Assembly: GCA_946902875.1 (NCBI GenBank)
Contig: OX336337.1
Span: 3,348,001 to 3,412,000 of the forward strand
DNA: 64,000 nt
Direction of reading: 5' to 3'
Source of the DNA: Nematopogon swammerdamellus
Lineage: Eukaryota; Arthropoda; Insecta; Lepidoptera; Adelidae
Shown: in pieces, positions 40,945 through 52,349 of the stretch
How positions within the stretch are numbered: the stretch's first letter is position 1
Layout: each line of letters opens with the position of its first letter
Translations under genes and position numbers: made by a program
The notes under the pieces: model-generated
Seen by the model: the letters and a program-made list of their open reading frames with translations, nothing else
Databases searched by the model: none
Told to the model about the DNA's origin: nothing

Positions 40945-41700
40945 TGGACCTCCAGATAAAATCTTTGTAACCATGTAGTATGAGCTCATCTGAAATTATC
41001 GTCACCTCTAAAATTATTGGACTATAGAAAACACAGTTCCGATACAATGACATAGATGGCGGTTCTAGTATGGAGTTTTCAATAAAATTATTTTGACATT
41101 CGAATGTGTCACTCAGACAAGAAATGTCAAAATGGCGGAATCGAATCGAAATCGTGCCTGTCAGTACCATTATTTATTTGAAAATTGTACTTATTAGTGG
41201 TTTATTTTTAAGTCAGTGAATGCCCTGATAGGTTCGAAGACATATTGTGTATAATTTTTATATTTATTTACCTATATTATACATAATATATCCCTGGGTC
41301 CCCGGGTTCAGTGGTCATTGCGTTGTCTCCCGTCCTATCTTTCTGTGTATTCCACTCTCCGCCACAACACGGCGGAATTAAACCACAAACCAGACGTTGA
41401 TAAGGCCATAAACAAGGGTCATAAGTAAACCTTTCGGGATTTTGCTGGACAGCATCTGGACAGCAATATACGCACAATAAGGCTGGCCGCACACTGTAAT
41501 TATTACTTTCATTATTACTGATAGCCATTAATGATGAAAACACTGACTTATTTTTGAAGCGAAGCTTTTTAACGCGCCTTTGTGACCTACGATGGGGACC
41601 TAACACAGAAAAAGTGAAACGTCACGAAAATACGAACGGAAGTTGCAACGCTCCTCGTCAACTTTTTGGGGTTCTTTTGAAGACGAACCATTGTATTAGT
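40945..41700. other. No gene confirmed
   Basis: The minus ORFs at 40895-41170 and 41277-41606 (91 and 109 codons) have no recognised domain. The latter sits in GC-balanced sequence and might be a decayed coding remnant. Confidence 0.3.
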
Positions 41701-41704
41701 CGCT

Positions 41705-41885
41705 ACTTTCGGGTGTACCACCACACCTCACCTTTTTTTCTCACCCCCGACGCAATCGGAGGGGTGTTATAAGTTTAACGTGGGTGTGTGTGTGTGTGTG
41801 TAGGTGTGCAAGGGTGTGTCTGTCTGTAGCATCTTAGCTCCCAAACGGATGGACCGATATGGATGCGTTTTTCTTTATTAGAAAA
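41705..41885 (-). repeat. Family K fragment with (GT)n
   Basis: CCCAAACGGATGGACCGATA and a GTGTGTGTGTGTGTG run are the inverse of the 35272-35516 tail. Confidence 0.6.
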
Positions 41886-41984
41886 TTGATTTATCGTTTT
41901 TGATGTATATACCGCCAGTACCTACCTATATTTGTTGTTTATTTTTTATTTAATCATTCATATGGCAGTAAAACTGGACTCGAA

Positions 41985-42060
41985 CTTGTCACAATTTGTT
42001 CAATCCCATTCGATTACACCCACGAAGAAGAACCGGTAAGAAACTTCGCATTGTGTATTA
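41985..42060 (+). repeat. Family P fragment
   Basis: CGATTACACCCACGAAGAAG and CGGTAAGAAACTTCGCA match the P head. Confidence 0.5.
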
Positions 42061-42084
42061 TTATAAGTATTTTAGAGACTAGCC

Positions 42085-42310
42085 ACATTTAGGCTAGGTG
42101 GCAGAGTTTAACCCTCCCGGGTTGGTACCACCGCACTGAATGAAAGGTCGGTTGAAACGGCTATTTAAATCGTTCGTGTTTTCCGTCCAGTTCAGTATAA
42201 CCGGCACGACCGAAGGGAAGCACTGACGTGGCACCAAGTTCACCCGGTGTTATGGGCTGACATCACGGATGTTGTAGGTGATGTAGCCAAAGTGTCAGTT
42301 TTCATAAAAA
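42085..42310 (+). repeat. SINE family B, 5'-truncated
   Basis: Starts GGCTAGGTGGCAGAGTTTAA and ends GTCAGTTTTCATAAAAAAA. The head is missing. Confidence 0.8.
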
Positions 42311-42599
42311 AAACGTTTTTAGGCCACGCAGTAAGGAGTCTCGAGCTCATGTTATGTATCAAATTTGCTAAAATTTGCATAAAGCGAGAGCGGTTAGGAT
42401 AAGCCTAGATATTAATGTTTATGGACGAAAGCACTGCTGGAAAAAGGCCAGATATTTTACTAAGCAGCTATAGCGGATGTGGAAGGAATTTTTTTTTCAT
42501 TTTCGTCGGATTTGCTCTGTCGGCGTTATAGAAGAAAAAATCAAAGAGTTTGTATTACGTGGCTGCTACAAACTCTTTGGAAAAAATATATAAATGTAT

Positions 42600-42830
42600 G
42601 TATATGTATGTATGTATGTATATATTCTTTATTGAACACCAATTTATCAAAATTAGGTACAACAGGCGAGCTTAATGCCGCGAGGCATTCTATTCTAACT
42701 AACCTTTGGGATGTGGGAGAAGTACATGCAGGCGAACAAGAATAGTTTGTGACAATGTGTTAGATTAAAGAAATATGTATGATAAACTACGTACGAATAC
42801 TACATAGATACTTTAAAGATAAAGCTAGTT
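42600..42830 (+). repeat. Family E repeat
   Basis: (ATGT)n lead, then TATATTCTTTATTGAACACC, GCGAGGCATTCTATTC, CTAACCTTTGGGATGTGGGA and GAATAGTTTGTGACAATGTG. It matches 57645-57840. Confidence 0.7.
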
Positions 42831-42964
42831 GTGATAAGAGATAGTTGACTTTATTTTTCTATACAAATAATTATAAATACTTTTACTTTGTTACTTATTA
42901 TGTCAGGCCGGCATGGTATTCGCAACCCCCGCATACGAACGAATATCCATGGGCGTCGATGGAC

Positions 42965-43255
42965 TGGTGCGCCACCTGAAAGACTTCCTGGCTCCTTCCT
43001 GGCTCCTTTAGCTCCTTTCGGCAAACTTCGGCTCGAAGGAAAGTGTGGTATGAGTGATGTTTTGGTGGTTTTAAAAAAATAACCAGGGTTAATATAAAGA
43101 AGATGCGTCGCTACGCGACGCATCTTCTCTATATTAACATTAACCTAATTTTGAGGAGGTGCATGTCGTTTTTGTTACGTTTCGTTTCGAGCCAAGTGTT
43201 CACGAAAGGAGCCAAAGGAGCCAGGAAGGAGCCCGGAAGTCTTTCAGGTGTCAAA
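42965..43255. repeat. Large foldback centred on a perfect hairpin
   Basis: The centre is AGAAGATGCGTCG-ctacg-CGACGCATCTTCT at 43099-43129. Arms extend outward to ACCTGAAAGACTTCCTGGCT and AGCCCGGAAGTCTTTCAGGT, including GCTCCTTTAGCTCCTTTCGG and its inverse. The arms are ~130 nt with gaps. The outer part (CAGGCCGGCATGGTATTCGC) resembles a LINE 3' end, so this may be a tail-to-tail LINE junction. Confidence 0.7.
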
Positions 43256-43319
43256 CCCGTCGTTGGACACCTTCTGAGTGGCTCGGCGTCACATGTCGCG
43301 CTTTCAATCAAAAAGAATA

Positions 43320-43675
43320 TTATGGTTCCGTACCGTATGTACAACGGAAGCCTTTGCTAAGTTCGTCTGTCCATTCTACCTTACATCTTTTGAACTGGTG
43401 AAATTTTCACAGAATATGTATTGTTATGGCTGATATTCTAACAAATAATAAAATAAAAAACAAAAATAAAAACATGTTGGACGGGTACCCATTGAAGAGA
43501 GCTTTTTTAAAGTGTTTTTTTTTATCGTAAAACAGATAATACATTCAATCGTCAAACTTGTTGTGATTATAGTGCAAACTCTAAATTAAAACATCAAATA
43601 ATAAAAAATTGGCAAATTATGGTGCGCGAGTCCTTCTCGAACTTGATCGGTTTTTTAATGGTTGCATATTGTGCT
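43320..43675 (-). repeat. Family A repeat, diverged
   Basis: GAAATTTTCACAGAATATGT, ATAATAAAATAAAAAACAAA and GGTGCGCGAGTCCTTCTCGA are the inverse of A. Confidence 0.6.
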
Positions 43676-43737
43676 TATAATAATTTGGTTAATTAATTGT
43701 CTCCCTCGTTCCCTCTTTTCCCTTATATTATATAATG

Positions 43738-43983
43738 TATTACAGCACAACACTGACCGCTACATTTAGCATTACGTTTAGGACAAATAACTATCAAGCA
43801 GCAAGTAAGGCACGAATACCCACCTGCTGCGTGACTCAGTGAAAAGACCATGCCAAGGTGAAAGGTGGCTTGCCTTTCACCCTTTAGCACGGCGTCTTGT
43901 CCTTATCGCTTAGTCCGCTTTTACGACATGCACGGGGAGAGATGCAGTAGGGCTATTCTTTTAATGTACCGGCCCCACACAGT
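43738..43983 (+). repeat. Family D repeat, 5'-truncated
   Basis: ATTACAGCACAACACTGACC to CCGGCCCCACACAGTACC. Confidence 0.75.
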
Positions 43984-44307
43984 ACCTGATAATTATATAT
44001 CTACCGTAATCGTACCGTAAATAAAGAATGTAGATGCATTCTTTATTTTTTATTACCATTTGTTTTAATTATGATAACAATAATTCACTTATTATTTTTA
44101 AGTACTGACCCCAACTCTAAAAAAATATTGAACTTCTTTATACGAATATGGAAGAGATAAACCGACATTTTGTTCTCGCATTACGTGATCTAAACGTAGG
44201 TAATTAAGCAAAATATAGGCCCCTGTTGATGGGTAATTAGTGGGAAAATGATTAATGAGAAAGTACCCAGCGCCATCATCATCGGCTCGTGTTTCGATCG
44301 GCCAGCA

Positions 44308-44400
44308 TTTCAGGGTTCCGTTGCCTGTGCAACTCTTATGAAATCGGTCAAGCACATGTCTGTCTGTTCGTCCGTCCGTTGTCACGCCGCGCTGTCCGTT
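44308..44400 (-). repeat. Family A-like fragment
   Basis: TTTCAGGGTTCCGTTGCCTG and TGTCTGTCTGTTCGTCCGTC. Confidence 0.45.
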
Positions 44401-44518
44401 GTGATTATTCTGGAACGTAAAGCACAAAATAAACAACCCGTCCGGATTGATACCACCGCACTGAGCGAAGGTCGGTCAATGCGGCTATTTTTGACGTGAT
44501 AACGTCACGTCTTATAAA

Positions 44519-44745
44519 TTGACAAGCTGTGCCCGCGGCTCCGCCCGCTCTCATATTTCACTTCACTGCTAACCTCATAAGCTATTTAGAGTGATAGTAA
44601 GTAGCCTATAGTTGATGGGAAGAATCAAGCTATCCGTAGAATTTTGTTTTATTAAAATCGGTTCAGTGGTTCTCGAGTTATAAGCGGACAGACAGACACT
44701 CAGACAGAAAGCAGACGTTGGATTTTATTATAGGTTATTATAGGA
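44519..44745 (+). mobile_element. Family F Helitron-like repeat
   Basis: ACAAGCTGTGCCCGCGGCTC to TTGGATTTTATTATAGG. It is nearly identical to 59168-59385 and is the inverse of 14275-14540. Confidence 0.55.
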
Positions 44746-45101
44746 TGAACACCGGCTGCACGCACGAAAAAGTGTCACGTTCCATCTGAGCCTGTGTGTG
44801 CAAGCGAGAGCGCGTAACAAGCGATAGAGAGGCACAATCGGCCCAAGCGTCGGCTTGTACACGTTTATCTCTCTGGTTCTAAAGTACCAGGGCAGCAGAA
44901 ATTGAAACTTTATGACGTTATCACGTAAAACTATCGTCCGTAAACCGACTTTACAGACAACCAATTTTTTTATAGAAAGCGCGGCGTCATTAGAAACCGC
45001 GATCGCGACGCGATGGGGTGTCTAATGACGCCCATGAAAATTCGGTCGCTCTGCTGGCCTGACAGTTGCCTATTGATGCCCCTGTAAAATACTATGAAAA
45101 T

Positions 45102-45211
45102 ACTTCGCGTTTTCCGTTTAGTTCAGTGTAGCCGACACGTCCGAAAGCGAAGTACTAATATGGCACCGAATTCACCAGTATTGTTTCTGAAAGGACATCA
45201 CGGATGTATTC
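45102..45211 (+). repeat. SINE family B fragment, decayed
   Basis: GTTTAGTTCAGTGTAGCCGA, GGCACCGAATTCACC and GACATCACGGATGT. Confidence 0.5.
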
Positions 45212-45469
45212 ACACCAGTCGGGCCATCGAGACGAGATAAGGAAAGTAAACCACTGAGTTGCTTTACGATTGGAAGCGATCTGTATCTCCGTCATTTCCT
45301 TCGAAAGCAATAATGTTATAAGTGGCTGTCGCTTGGTGTTTCATAGTAGTAGAAATCGGTCGATGCACGAATTCATAACATTTGGGTTGAAATTTTGTGA
45401 TTAAATTGATCCCTACTTACTCAAAAATGTCGCTCAAGTTGCTTTCGTTTCGGTGTTTTTTTTTACTGG

Positions 45470-45612
45470 TTGGCTGTGATCGAGGTCGAAGCATCAGGCG
45501 TAGGCCAATTTCACCCCCGAGGAGGTTCCAGCCCGGCTTGAAGCGGACTAACGCCACGATGAATAGGGAAAGATATTCCCCGGAAGCCCGTTCCACATCT
45601 TTGCAGTGGTGG
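45470..45612 (-). pseudogene. LINE C-terminal fragment
   Basis: In reverse, TAKMWNGLPGNIFPYSS, then SASSRAGTSSGVKLAYA in another frame. It is a close relative of the end of the LINE at 15841-16252. Confidence 0.6.
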
Positions 45613-45768
45613 CGTTTTGCCGGTTGTTATAAATTCATAATCGTTATTGTTTTCTTATTGTTGTTTTGTTGTTGATTTTTATTGTTATTGTGAGTGGTGG
45701 TAAAAGTTACGGACGATTATAAATTATGAAGCCACATCATGACAGCTCCAGTCAATGTTTGAAACAAT

Positions 45769-45808
45769 GATTTTGGAAGGAGAGTAGATCTTCTCTCCTT
45801 CCAAAATC
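45769..45808. other. Perfect 16-bp hairpin
   Basis: GATTTTGGAAGGAGAG inverted across TAGATCTT. Weaker inverted similarity (GTTTGAAAC / TTTGAAAA) extends outward. Confidence 0.8.
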
Positions 45809-45971
45809 CTTGGTTTGAAAAATATCATTTCACCACAAATAAGCACCGAGGTAGGTGCGAATAATTTTAAGCGTCCGCCGCGTATCGCAACTCCAGAAAA
45901 AAATGTTATGAACCCCTGAGAGTTTTTCGACAATCTTTATCTGGTCTCGATTGTTCTAATTGTTGAAATTG

Positions 45972-46105
45972 TTGTTAAAGGTTGACTGTAAGAAATCTCT
46001 GTAAGGGATAAGTCCGCCTTTGCACCTTATGTAAATTTTCCAATGTATTTGTTACTGTTTAATGTTTACTGGAGCAATAAAGAATTTTCTATCTATCTAT
46101 CTAAT
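45972..46105 (+). repeat. LINE 3' tail with (TCTA)n end (family O)
   Basis: As at 38445-38630, with AATAAAGAATTTTCTATCTA. Confidence 0.75.
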
Positions 46106-46384
46106 TTAAGGCATAGCCATAATACCATTGTTTTTGACAGCGGCGACGACGACGACGGAGTGGCCGCGTACGCAGTCCCTGTGCGTGCAAGACGGGAATG
46201 GCCACGGAACCCCTGCGTGTGAACAGCGTTCGCACTTGACATGCTTTGATATCGTTAGTCTATGTATTGGATGGTCTTTAAAGTACGTTTTGTATGAGCT
46301 CATCTGGGTGATTGATGATTGGGCTATCTGCTCAAATGTGAAAATATTTGTGATTTAAATACCGTTTGGGTCACCGTGATAATA

Positions 46385-46490
46385 TGGGGTGTAACGAGAC
46401 GATCGGCCGATGCACCAAAGTATAGTAGATATTGGACACCGGGTGGCTATGCTCTAGTGGCAGTGGGCTGGGCACGTCAACCGAAGAGCT
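46385..46490 (+). pseudogene. RTE LINE C-terminal fragment, decayed
   Basis: GGGTGTAACGAGACGATCGG, CCGATGCACCAAAGTATAGT and AGTGGCAGTGGGCTGGGCAC parallel 12296-12385 with stops. Confidence 0.7.
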
Positions 46491-46669
46491 TTCAGAATTT
46501 TTGTATGTTGCAATTTCGAAGATTATTTTTTTTGCATATTTTTAAATACTTAACTTATAATGAGTAATCATAATTTTTTTCAAAAATATTTTAGATGTCC
46601 TCAAAGCGAGTAACGATATGCCACATGCCTAATATATTGTTTTTAAATTTTATTTTCAATTTATGACCT

Positions 46670-46820
46670 CACCGTGAACTTACACAAATTTTAATACAAA
46701 ATTGAAATTTTCTACGATTAACCGTTTAGAAGTTAAGGGGCTGTAACATTCAGACGGACATACATCGAATTTGATACTATAATTCCCTTTTTACCATTTT
46801 AGTACGGAACCCTAAAAACA
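46670..46820 (+). repeat. GGGTTCCGTA-type repeat 3' part
   Basis: CAGACGGACATACATCG and AGTACGGAACCCTAAAAAC. Confidence 0.5.
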
Positions 46821-47160
46821 ACAACTTCATTAGAAAGTTAGTTGTTACCAAAAAAGAATCCCCGCTTTTCAAATTCTAAACGAACAGCAAACGACTTACC
46901 CAAAACAGTAATAAAACTTCCCCCCAAAATTAATTCAAACCGAACAGACAAAGAAACAGAGATTGACAAGTGAGCGAGCTTCAATTTCGAAAAAGTTCAA
47001 AAGAGAAAACGAAATAATCTGCAGAGCCGAGCTCATTCTGACTCTTTTCCGAGCTGCAAATTAAACGATCCATGGCTCAAATGATCCTAAGGGAGAAATG
47101 GGAGAGGGCAAGAGAGAGCCAAAAGTTTAAAATGTTGTCAAGTAACATTTCAAAACAAAA
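46821..47160. other. No gene seen
   Basis: A-rich on the plus strand, no repeated copy. Confidence 0.3.
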
Positions 47161-47164
47161 ACAT

Positions 47165-47332
47165 TAAAAGGTTGACGGGAAGAAATTACTTGAAGCGATA
47201 AGCCCGTCTTTGCGCACTCTTATATTTCTGTTCTGTTCTTCTTTCAATTGTGTGTAATAAAGAGTTTCTATTCTGTTCTTATCTGTTCTGTTTTGTTGTG
47301 TTGTGTTGTGTTCTGTTCTGTTCTATTCTGGC
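47165..47332 (+). repeat. LINE tail with (TTCTG)n
   Basis: AAAAGGTTGACGGGAAGAAA, GATAAGCCCGTCTTTGCGC, AATAAAGAGTTTC and then a TTCTG/TTGTG pentamer array. Confidence 0.65.
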
Positions 47333-47637
47333 TCAAATTGTAGCCGATTGAGTTGGTGCCACCGTCATGGATGTAATATGGCCGCATAGCAGCCTCGGCT
47401 GTGTTCTCAAGTCCAGTATAGCCAGAAATTCAATGGGATGTCTTGGCACCTACGTTCTCGGAGGTGATATTTATTCAGATTCAGATATTTATTTCGCTAT
47501 AAAGAACACACAACACAATATTTCATTGAGACATTGCATTTTCAGTATGGTTCGTCATAATTTTTTTTTGTCATTAGCTGGTCGGAGCATGTGCTTTTGA
47601 CCCTCTGACTCAGCCACCCATACCGGAACAGTGTTTG
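47333..47637 (+). repeat. SINE family C, 5'-truncated, with insert
   Basis: GCTCAAATTGTAGCCGATTG to CTCAGCCACCCATACCGGA. About 105 bp (47471-47577, AT-rich) interrupt it between GGAGGTGATATT and AGCTGGTCGGAGCATG. Confidence 0.8.
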
Positions 47638-48060
47638 TGTCACCCTTTTGGTGTTGACATTGGGTGAGGACCCATTGTTTCTCAAAATCGTTCCTCTGCC
47701 GCACCACACCGCCAGGATGTCGAATTCTCCACCACCTGTGCGACTGCCTCACGATTCTCTTAACCGCATGGAGTCTTCAAACGTCAAGAGCTTCTATCAC
47801 TGAATCTCAGTGGCTTCTATAGTTCGAAAATCTGCTGGTATGGTGTATCGCTGAGCGTGGTTTCGATACTCGATGGTACTCGAAACAGTCAAATCCACCC
47901 CGGATTTGACTGTTTCGAGTACTGTATTTAACTGTCTCGTCCAATAAAAACACAATACAGACAAGACAAATTGGACCTGACACAGCCTTGGTCCCTCACC
48001 AGTCACCATCGAGTCCGGGAGCCAGTGAGAGGGACGCTGATTTTAAGTCAGGCCCAAGTT
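47638..48060. other. Low-copy stretch with a 21-bp hairpin
   Basis: The minus ORF at 47797-48009 is not recognised. The sequence CACCATCGAGTCCGGGAGCC to its right has coding-like composition, but no domain is seen. Confidence 0.3.
47876..47922. other. Perfect 21-bp hairpin, 5-nt loop
   Basis: Left arm 47876-47896 (GTACTCGAAACAGTCAAATC + C), loop ACCCC, right arm 47902-47922. Confidence 0.9.
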
Positions 48061-48061
48061 T

Positions 48062-48304
48062 TTTATTTTTTTTTTATTGATGCTGACACGGTGTGCTTCA
48101 TCACCTACAAAATCCGTGATGTCAGCCCATAACACCGGATGAACTTGGTGCCACGTCAGTGATTCCCTTCGGTCGTGCCGGCTACACTGAACTGGACGGA
48201 AGACACAAACTATTTACATAGCCGTTTCGACCGACCTTTCATTCAGTGCGGTGGTACCAACCCGGGCGGGTTGAACCCTACCACCTAGTAATATAAGAAG
48301 GGAG
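48062..48304 (-). repeat. SINE family B, head-truncated
   Basis: TTTATTGATGCTGACACGG to ACCACCTAGTAATATAAGAA. A D tail follows. Confidence 0.8.
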
Positions 48305-48415
48305 TCATATCCCTTAGTCGCCTTTTACGACATACACGTGGAGAGATGCAGTGGGGCTATTCTTTTAAAGTACCGGCCCCACATGGTACATACCGGCCCC
48401 ACACGGTACACAACA
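48305..48415 (+). repeat. Family D tail after B
   Basis: CCCTTAGTCGCCTTTTACGA to CCGGCCCCACATGGTAC, with the last block duplicated (ACCGGCCCCACACGGTACA). It has the GTCGCC variant, unlike the two other B-D junctions, so it may have an independent origin. Confidence 0.7.
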
Positions 48416-48494
48416 CATATAATATTCTAAGCATAAACCCTAACATAAACATATACAACAACCAGAGAAAAAGGAGAAGAAGTTTAACAGTTAC

Positions 48495-48563
48495 AACATA
48501 ACATGCATACATAACATGTTACATGCATACATAACATGTTACATGCATACATAACATAACATA
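48495..48563. repeat. Tandem ACATGCATACATAACATGTT
   Basis: About three 20-bp units. Confidence 0.85.
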
Positions 48564-48589
48564 GGCATAAGGCCTTAATTTAATAGAAA

Positions 48590-48790
48590 TTACATTTTTA
48601 ACTGTTGGTCAAATATACATTTCCTTAATTTACATTTGAATGCACTACAGTTAGTAATCTCTCTGAGAGGAGGCGGGAGATCGTTCCAACAACGAGATGC
48701 CGCATATTTGAAGGAATCTTCAAATGCGACACCTCTGTGCCTAGGGACCTGCCAGCAGTTTACCTCTGTTCCCTCGGCACAGACACCCAT
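48590..48790 (-). pseudogene. LINE reverse transcriptase, extreme C-terminus
   Basis: In reverse, VPRHRGVAFEDSFKYAASRC, then WNDLPPPLREITNCSAFKCK and LRKCIFDQQ. The pattern P-R------SF-Y-A---WN-LP---R----FK--L is the C-terminal region of CR1/L2-like LINEs. It is a different LINE from that at 15841. Confidence 0.65.
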
Positions 48791-48863
48791 ACTGGTTTTC
48801 ATAAAAACCGGCACGGCCAAAGGGAAGCACCACAAATGAAACATAATCATTCAGTAATCATAA

Positions 48864-49268
48864 GCGGCGGGTGGCCGAGTGGTTTGGGCATCGGCTTCTC
48901 ATGCGAGAGGTCCGCGGTTCGAATCCCGACGGCGTGTACCAATGAGTTTTTTCTGACGAAAAAAAATTTACGTGCATACCTACACCTGCTGCTTCACCGT
49001 TCGGAACCGGTGTAAAACTGTAGGTCCCTTCCCTTGCCCCTTACTAGGTGGTAGGCTCAAATTGTAGTCGACTGGGTTGGTACCACCGTACTGGGTGTAA
49101 GATGGCCGCATAGCAGCCTCGGTTGTGTTCTCCTCTAGTCCAGTATAGCCAGCAATCCAGGGAGTCTCCGGTATGGCACCTACCTTCTCGGAGGTGATAT
49201 TGGCTGGTCGGAGCATGCGCTTTAGCCCCTCCAACTCTGCCACCCATACCGGATTACATTAAAAAAAA
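48864..49268 (+). repeat. SINE family C, full-length
   Basis: Head GCGGCGGGTGGCCGAGTGGT, with GGCTTCTCATGCGAGAGG and B box GGTTCGAATCC. The tail ends GGATTACATTAAAAAAAA. This is the best-preserved C head in the window. Confidence 0.88.
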
Positions 49269-49269
49269 G

Positions 49270-51080
49270 GTCCAATTAAAAACCAAAGGACGCAAATTAA
49301 GAAAAAAAGTTTTAAAATCGCATCATTCTATAGATCATTGCAATGTTTTAGCATTCACATTTTTTTTCAGTCCCCCATAACTTCATCCCTAAGTAATGGC
49401 CAGCTATCCCAATTATTCTACCCCTCGCTTGGAGATAGGCTTCGCGAGGCCAAAAGCCGAGCGGACAGGGGGTCGAATGGTGACTAAATATTTACATAGC
49501 CATTCGGCAGGGCGCTTATTTTAATTAAACTATTACGGAGCTGAGAGAACGAGAATTTTAATTTTGTCGATAGCTCGGGACTGTTTTTGCAGCAAAGTCA
49601 AGGGCATTGGACTTGCCAATGTAAAGTGGTGCATGAATTTCACAGTTCTAGCGAAATATTCTTATGAAAGTTTTGTATGAAATATTTGTACTTTATATGT
49701 ATTAGTACATAACTCTCTTCTCATTTGACTTTTTCATCACACTAAAAAAATAAATTCTAATTTTGTTCATGTTGTTGTTTATTTATTTATTCAAGGGTGT
49801 AATGACTTGACTATATTTTTTATGCTTACCTACATTTATATGTTTTTGATTTACTGAAAAATCTAGTGGTGCTCTTATTTTAAATGTTTAATCAGTTGCC
49901 TATTATTTTGATGCATCGGTATATTCACTTAAGTCCGCCTTTGCGGCATTACTAAACAGTTTTGTTATGTGTAGATTAGCGCTGTTAGAGACAGGTTTGT
50001 GAATAATGTGAAATTTTAGTTGAAATAACGTTGTGAAAAAATAAGATTTTAAAAATTAAGGTAATCGTCACTTTTTATTGTAGTGACTTTGTACAAATGA
50101 TGTTAAATTTGAATATGTTACAATTGTAACACCACTACAATTTTTCGTCTGGAGAATTGTGATATGTATAGGTAGTTTTAAAGGGCATAGGCAAATCTCC
50201 GGTAGTACTTTTTTTGTTCACAGTGATTTTTCAAAAATTCATCAGTTTGAATGTAAATTGAACAAAAATTCACTGAAAGGGCTATAGCAACAGTACAGTC
50301 TAGGAGTAAACCTAAAAACTATTCATTACGTACTAGCTACATGTCTCCTCTACTTCCATACCAAATTTTATTCAGTTTTGTGGAATAGATATCCAACTAG
50401 AGCGGTTTATGTGACTAAAATAGAGAAATTTCAAAAAAAGTTTAAAAAAATCATAACTTCTACACTATTGATTTTCGCGGAACTAATGCCTTTTTTAAAT
50501 AAGTCAACATGACGTCCTCTATCTAACTATAACTGGGCCAACCTGTATAAGTCATCTCTTTTATGAAGACAATAGCAAATTTCCCCCAGATATTGACAAA
50601 ATCTAAGTCCTAATTCTCAAGTTTCATGTCGGATCACGTCCAGCTAGAACTAATAAAACAAACTATTAACTCCATAGCGAGGATACTGCATAGAGTTTTG
50701 ATCCTTGTGCGCTTTGTCTAAATTAAGTTGCCAAGAGTCATCGACAGTTAGGTACAATCTTTCCTCTGTGGGTACAATTGTGCGTAGCATGATTAACCTG
50801 TGATACACAATTGGGTCTGGCTGGCCTAAATGCGGGAAAGAGGATTATACTCTGATTCCGTTAATATTTACGACTTACGAGCTCGCGACACATTGTATAA
50901 TAATCTCTTCTTCTGTATCCGTGATATAATGTACATAATTCCACTAATTCTAGGATCTGTGGATCTGTAATAAGTACTAGAATTAGTTGAACTATGGACA
51001 ATCAAAGGAGGCAACCTTTGGATGTTTGAGATTCAATTAATATAGTGGAATGTAAGAATGTAGAGAGAGAGTTATGCGTG
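49270..51080. other. No gene seen; longest apparently single-copy stretch
   Basis: AT-rich with no copy in the window and no long ORF. AAGTCCGCCTTTGCGGC near 49932 is a short O-like motif. It could be intronic. Confidence 0.4.
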
Positions 51081-51081
51081 A

Positions 51082-51352
51082 GAAATGAAGATACAATAAT
51101 AATAAGGAAGCAGAGAAGATGTTAAAGTATCTGGATCTGCAGCACGAGGTTACCAAAATGTGGCCCGTCGACTCGACGATCGTTGTGCCCATAGTCGTTT
51201 CGGCGCACGGGCTGATCGCGAAGAGCCTCGACGACCACCTTGAGAGGCTCTCACTGAGTGGTTGGGTCAAGGGCCAGATCCAGAAGGCAGCCCTGCTCGA
51301 CACTGCACGCATCGTTCGGAGGTTTCTCTCTTTGGGACCCGACCATCGGTAG
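51082..51352 (+). pseudogene. LINE C-terminal fragment with intact frame
   Basis: The frame reads NKEAEKMLKYLDLQHEVTKM, WPVDSTIVVPIVVSAHGLIA, KSLDDHLERL and KAALLDTARIVRRFLSL. This matches the C-terminal motif set KY-DL--EI--MW------IPIVV-A-G...L---ALL-TARI-R--L of many insect non-LTR elements. AATAAA at 51470 may mark the 3' end. The reverse transcriptase core is missing. Confidence 0.75.
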
Positions 51353-51479
51353 CCTGGGTTCGCGCCGCCGGTGGTGGAAACTCCATTTATTTTATAATAA
51401 TTTTATATATATTTTTTGTATATTTTAGGTATAGTTTATTATATGTAAAATTATTGTAAATATATGTGTTAATAAAGGA

Positions 51480-52084
51480 ATGAGAGAATACTAATATTAA
51501 TAATGCATAATATAGTCCATGCTAGAAGCAGCTCTAAAATATTTTTTAGTGCAATCAATTCCTTCTTTAAATTTATTATTTGTAATTTTAATGAAAGCCA
51601 CATATTACGTGTTAATTAATACATTATAATTTATAATATACAAATAAATAATGAATATAACTCTATCAGTTCTGTGGGAAATAACGGGCAGTAATTTTAT
51701 TTTTTTTATGTTCCCTGGCAAAAGCCTTCGAGTAGCGTGCCAACTTACAGTAAACAAGTCTAACCGATCCACAGTGACGTTGCTCCAAGTAAGCGGGTCG
51801 TGTTTGCGAACCATTCTTCGATTAATGCTTGCCAGTATCTCGGATGGCGTGAAGTCACAACTCGAAAAATAAATTGATACTCGGAAACAATTGGCGATAT
51901 AAGAATAATATAAACGTAACATATAAACATAATATATATGTTTTTATTTTTGTATTAATTTTGTGTATTTTTATTACTTTTGTATAAATATGTAAAATTA
52001 ATATGAATTTTTAAAATGTGAAATAAAGAACATAATGTAAACAATAACAACAGACAAAGCTGTATGGTGTTCCACCTTTGCCTA
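51480..52084. other. No gene confirmed; AT-rich
   Basis: Opposing ORFs at 51605-51922 lack a recognised domain. GTGAAATAAAGAACAT at 52018 is a polyadenylation-type motif, possibly a LINE tail. Confidence 0.3.
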
Positions 52085-52348
52085 TCTCGAAAAGAGATGT
52101 AGGTCCCTTCCCTCCTAATCTTACTTGGTGGTAGGGTTTAACCCGCCCGGGTTGGTACCACCGCACTGAATGAAGCGTCGGTTGAAACGGCTATGTAAAT
52201 AGTTTGTGTTTTCCGACCGGTTCAGTGTAGCCGGCACGATCAAAGGGGGAAGCACTGACATGGCACCTAGTTCACCCGGTGTTATGGGCTGACATCACGG
52301 ATGTTGTAGGTGATGTAGCCAACCGTGTCAGTTTCCATAAAAAAAATA
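52085..52348 (+). repeat. SINE family B, 5'-truncated
   Basis: GTAGGTCCCTTCCCTCCTAA to GTCAGTTTCCATAAAAAAAA. Confidence 0.8.
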
Positions 52349-52349
52349 A

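Noticed and set aside
41277..41606. 109-codon minus-strand ORF as a gene
   Set aside because: No domain, no splice or promoter context; left as a possible remnant only.
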